The notes under the pieces were generated by a model. The model searched no databases and was not told where the DNA came from. It saw only the letters and a list, made by a program, of their open reading frames with translations. Shown here piece by piece: positions 6,082 to 8,362 of a stretch of DNA of 8,362 bases. The translations under genes were made by a program, and so were the position numbers. The DNA is from Phycisphaerae bacterium (GTDB taxonomy: Bacteria; Planctomycetota; Phycisphaerae; Phycisphaerales; SM1A02), in the NCBI GenBank assembly GCA_018663565.1, contig JABJQE010000049.1, forward strand, positions 1 to 8,362, given 5' to 3'. Every line of letters begins with the position of its first letter. Within the stretch, counting starts at the first letter, position 1.

Positions 6082-7274
6082 GCCGATACGACCTCGATCA
6101 ACTTGACCAGATACTACGCGGCACGCGTGATCTTGATGTGCTACTTGGGCGACTGCTCCGCGAAGCAATCAGGGCCACGAGTGCTGAAGGCGGGACGGTG
6201 TACTTGCACGCGCGAGGTGGACTGCGCATTGCTCATCTTGAAAACGATGTGCTGATGAAGCGGATGAAACCAGAGGACATTGCGTCGCTCGTGTCGACGC
6301 ATATTCAGCTTGATCGGAGCGGGTCGATTGCTGGCCATGTTGCCGTCTCTGGCCAGATGCTTCGCATTGATGATGTGCATTGTCTCGATGCCGGCTCGGA
6401 AGTCACTTTCGATTGCGGGGTTGATGAAGCCTTGCAATACCGTACCCGGTCTATGCTGGCTGGCCCGTTGATCGCTGCCAATGGCGATGTCGCTGGCGTC
6501 CTTCAATTGATCAATCCAACGCGTCGTGGCGGCGCAACTTCCGCTGTGTTTACTCAGGAAGACGAGTCATTCATCAAGGATCTTGGCCGCATTGCAACAA
6601 CTGCTATTGAACGGGCTCGCATGGAACGGGCCATGTTGCTTCGTATGGTGAAGATGGCTGAGCTTCGAGATCCATCCGAAACTGGCACTCATGTCAATCG
6701 AGTGGCCGCAGTGAGTGTGCTGCTCTTTGAGAAATGGGCTGACCGGACTGGAGCAGATGCGACCTGGCGGGATGCAATGGTGGATGATCTCAGGATTGCA
6801 GCAATGCTCCATGATGTGGGCAAGGTGGCGATCGATGATGCCGTCCTGAAGAAGCCTGGTCGACTTGATGACGTTGAACGCGCCGCAATGGAATTGCACA
6901 CGCTCAAAGGGGCAACGCTCTTTGATGATGCCGAAGCAGCGGCAGATATTCTTGCCCGCGATGTGGCCTTGCATCACCATCAGCGTTGGGATGGCAGTGG
7001 TTATCCAGTGGTCCCGATTGATGGGAGTAGTCGGCCGCTCTGTGGATCCGAAATCCCAATAGCCGCGCGGCTTGTAGCGATTGCTGATGTGCACGATGCG
7101 CTCAGTTCAAAGCGTGCGTACAAAGACGCGTGGCCGCGAGAGAAGATTGAGTCCATTATTACTGAGGGGCGTGGGACTCATTTTGACCCAGAGATCGTCA
7201 ACATCTTCCTTGAGCACTGGGATGAAATCGAGCGTATTCGAGCCGCGGTGTCTGATGAACATGATGGCGAGTGA
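6078..7274 (+). CDS. GAF domain plus HD-GYP domain protein (putative c-di-GMP phosphodiesterase)
   Basis: This 398-residue cytoplasmic protein starts at an ATG overlapping the peptidase stop as ATGA. No clear RBS precedes it, so translation probably depends on the gene before. Residues about 8-180 form a GAF sensor domain (SAEGGTVYL, SIAGHVAVSGQ, MLAGPLI, GVLQLIN). Residues about 190-385 form HD-GYP: E201 and H205 (ETGTH), H245-D246 with GK at 248-249, H274, H300-H301, WDGSGYP (304-310) and D337 in IADVHDAL. The E201 plus H205 pair matches the residues that bind the extra metal in trinuclear enzymes such as Persephonella PmGH. The usual HHE before the GYP loop reads HHQ here (Q302). The GYP triplet is intact, so hydrolysis of cyclic di-GMP is expected, gated by whatever the GAF binds. 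No DNA-binding or receiver domain is present. Confidence 0.9.
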   Translation: MSRYDLDQLDQILRGTRDLDVLLGRLLREAIRATSAEGGTVYLHARGGLRIAHLENDVLMKRMKPEDIASLVSTHIQLDRSGSIAGHVAVSGQMLRIDDVHCLDAGSEVTFDCGVDEALQYRTRSMLAGPLIAANGDVAGVLQLINPTRRGGATSAVFTQEDESFIKDLGRIATTAIERARMERAMLLRMVKMAELRDPSETGTHVNRVAAVSVLLFEKWADRTGADATWRDAMVDDLRIAAMLHDVGKVAIDDAVLKKPGRLDDVERAAMELHTLKGATLFDDAEAAADILARDVALHHHQRWDGSGYPVVPIDGSSRPLCGSEIPIAARLVAIADVHDALSSKRAYKDAWPREKIESIITEGRGTHFDPEIVNIFLEHWDEIERIRAAVSDEHDGE

Positions 7275-7325
7275 TCGGAGCCTTCGTAGACCCAACACCG
7301 ACGATGATCTGATTGGGTAGCGGGG

Positions 7326-7341
7326 GACGACCCTAGTCGTT
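7326..7341 (+). terminator. Small hairpin downstream of the HD-GYP gene
   Basis: ACGAC (7327-7331) and GTCGT (7336-7340) pair around a CCTA loop, with an outer G-T wobble. The following bases are mildly T-rich (ATTGTTGT) but not a T-run. A second inverted pair, ACCCAA (7290-7295) / TTGGGT (7313-7318), lies just upstream. This gap is the expected end of the peptidase/HD-GYP unit, but the signal is weak. Confidence 0.2.
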
Positions 7342-7416
7342 GGCATTGTTGTATCGTCCGAGGGGCCAATTCCAAAGAAGAGGCTCGCTGGCATTTGTCG
7401 TGTCGATCGGTATGGT

Positions 7417-7429
7417 TGATATCCTGACC
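7417..7429 (+). promoter_or_regulatory. TGATAT-CC-TGACC motif upstream of the malic-enzyme gene
   Basis: The 13-base block is identical to the one before tpl at 11 of 13 positions. TGA-TATCCT could serve as an extended -10 (4/6 in the box), with TTGTCG at 7395-7400 as a poorly spaced -35. Its bases also form the left arm of a hairpin with the RBS: TGAT and ATCCT pair with AGGAT (7436-7440) and ATCA (7442-7445), with one bulged G. Promoter, operator and leader-hairpin readings compete. Confidence 0.3.
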
Positions 7430-7448
7430 CTTGGAAGGATGATCACAA

Positions 7449-8362
7449 ATGCATAATCGCGCCGCCCACGAGTTGATTCACGATCCATTTCGAAATAAGG
7501 GCACTGCCTTTACCCACGAGGAGCGACGCGCTCTGAATCTTGAGGGACTTCTGCCGCCGCTAGTCGACACGCTCGAGGGTCAGTCACAGCGGCAGAAGGC
7601 ACAACTTGTGGCCGAACCTACCGATCTTGAGCGGTACATCTTATTGAGCGGATTGCAGGATCGGAATCGCACCCTGTTCTATCACGTGCTGTGCAGTGAT
7701 CCTGAGCAGTACTTGCCAATTGTGTACACACCAACGGTGGGGGAGGCCTGCGAGAAATTTGGCCATATTCTACGGAAGGCGCACGGGGTCTACCTGCCAG
7801 TGACTGCCAAGGGTCATATCAAGAAGTGGCTCAGGAATTGGTTTCATCAAGATATCCGGTTCATTGTGGTGACCGATGGTTCACGAATACTTGGCCTTGG
7901 GGACCTTGGCGCAAGCGGCATGGGTATTCCAATCGGCAAGCTTGCCTTGTACACGGCGTGCGCGGGCGTGCCGCCACAGTCGACGCTGCCAATTTGCCTC
8001 GATGTTGGCACTGACAACGAGGAGTTCTTGAAGGATCCGCTGTATGCCGGACTTCGGCAGACCCGTGTAGATGACGATGTGTACTACGAGTTTGTAGATG
8101 AGTTTGTGCAGGCTGTGCAGGACCTCTTCCCGAAGTGCTGTATTCAATTTGAAGACTTCAGCATGAACCATGCGAGTCCGCTGTTGCAGAAATACCGTGA
8201 TGAAGTGTGTTGTTTCAATGACGATATTCAAGGGACTGCCGGGGTTGCACTTGCTGGCATTCATGCAGCGTGCCGAGCGAAGAATGAGAAAATTGAAGAC
8301 CAACGCATTCTGTTCCTCGGTGCCGGGTCTGCGGGCACGGGCATTGCCGAATTGATTGTTGA
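7449..8362 (+). CDS. maeA: Malic enzyme, N-terminal part (runs off the window end)
   Basis: The frame is open from the ATG at 7449 through the last base: 304 codons of an expected 540-580. GGAAGGA ends 9 bases before the start. It belongs to the long, SfcA/human-ME-like class: NKGTAF near 16-21, EGLLPP, YILLSGLQDRN (63-73), Y93 in IVYTPTVG (catalytic tyrosine, human Y112), GLGDLG, K164 in GIPIGKLALYTAC (human K183), metal ligands E235-D236 (QFEDF) and D259 in FNDDIQGT, then the nucleotide-binding GAGSAG at 291-296. Reaction: oxidative decarboxylation of malate to pyruvate and CO2 with reduction of NAD(P). The residues that choose NAD or NADP lie beyond the window, so cofactor use is undetermined. 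The gene is preceded by a 174-bp gap and probably has its own promoter. It shares pyruvate as a product with the two lyases upstream. Confidence 0.93.
   Translation, partial: MHNRAAHELIHDPFRNKGTAFTHEERRALNLEGLLPPLVDTLEGQSQRQKAQLVAEPTDLERYILLSGLQDRNRTLFYHVLCSDPEQYLPIVYTPTVGEACEKFGHILRKAHGVYLPVTAKGHIKKWLRNWFHQDIRFIVVTDGSRILGLGDLGASGMGIPIGKLALYTACAGVPPQSTLPICLDVGTDNEEFLKDPLYAGLRQTRVDDDVYYEFVDEFVQAVQDLFPKCCIQFEDFSMNHASPLLQKYRDEVCCFNDDIQGTAGVALAGIHAACRAKNEKIEDQRILFLGAGSAGTGIAELIV

Noticed and set aside
7081..7320. Plus-strand 79-codon open frame overlapping the HD-GYP 3' end
   Set aside because: Mostly out-of-frame reading of the conserved HD-GYP domain, with no RBS or recognisable product.
1..8362. 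Search for mobile elements, CRISPR repeats, tRNA/rRNA and attachment sites
   Set aside because: No transposase, terminal inverted repeats, spaced direct repeats or tRNA-like cloverleaf could be seen anywhere in the window.

Overview
The window reads as a gene-dense bacterial chromosome segment of moderately high GC with every gene on the + strand. The mix of an FG-GAP/ASPIC-UnbV surface protein, an Rrf2 regulator of the 'CPLGxxEHxxxLCPLH' style, a GNWCE-type M1 metallopeptidase and a GAF/HD-GYP protein is most like a marine Planctomycetota (perhaps Phycisphaerae). That placement is inferred from protein style and was not tested by any search. No mobile element, CRISPR array, tRNA or rRNA is visible.

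Layout: 1-601 is the 3' end of an FG-GAP/ASPIC-UnbV (CRTAC1-like) protein. 672-1133 encodes a 153-residue Rrf2-family regulator. 1189-2607 and 2723-4147 encode two tandem paralogous PLP-dependent beta-eliminating lyases. The first carries tryptophanase (TnaA) diagnostic residues, the second tyrosine phenol-lyase (TPL) ones. 4192-6081 is an M1-like zinc aminopeptidase. It overlaps by ATGA a GAF/HD-GYP phosphodiesterase-type protein (6078-7274). 7449 to the window end is the N-terminal 304 codons of a malic enzyme. All intergenic gaps are shorter than 180 bp.

How it may fit together (inference): the peptidase could supply free amino acids. The two lyases would split Trp and Tyr to indole and phenol plus pyruvate and ammonia. 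Malic enzyme also yields pyruvate. An Rrf2 sensor, apparently lacking the middle Fe-S cysteine, sits directly upstream of the lyases and is the obvious candidate regulator. A short sequence resembling TGATATnnTGACC recurs upstream of tpl and the malic-enzyme gene, with looser versions upstream of rrf2 and tnaA. Inverted repeats overlap the ribosome-binding sites of four genes. These non-coding patterns, together with the regulator-TnaA-TPL arrangement, are the most interesting content of the window.
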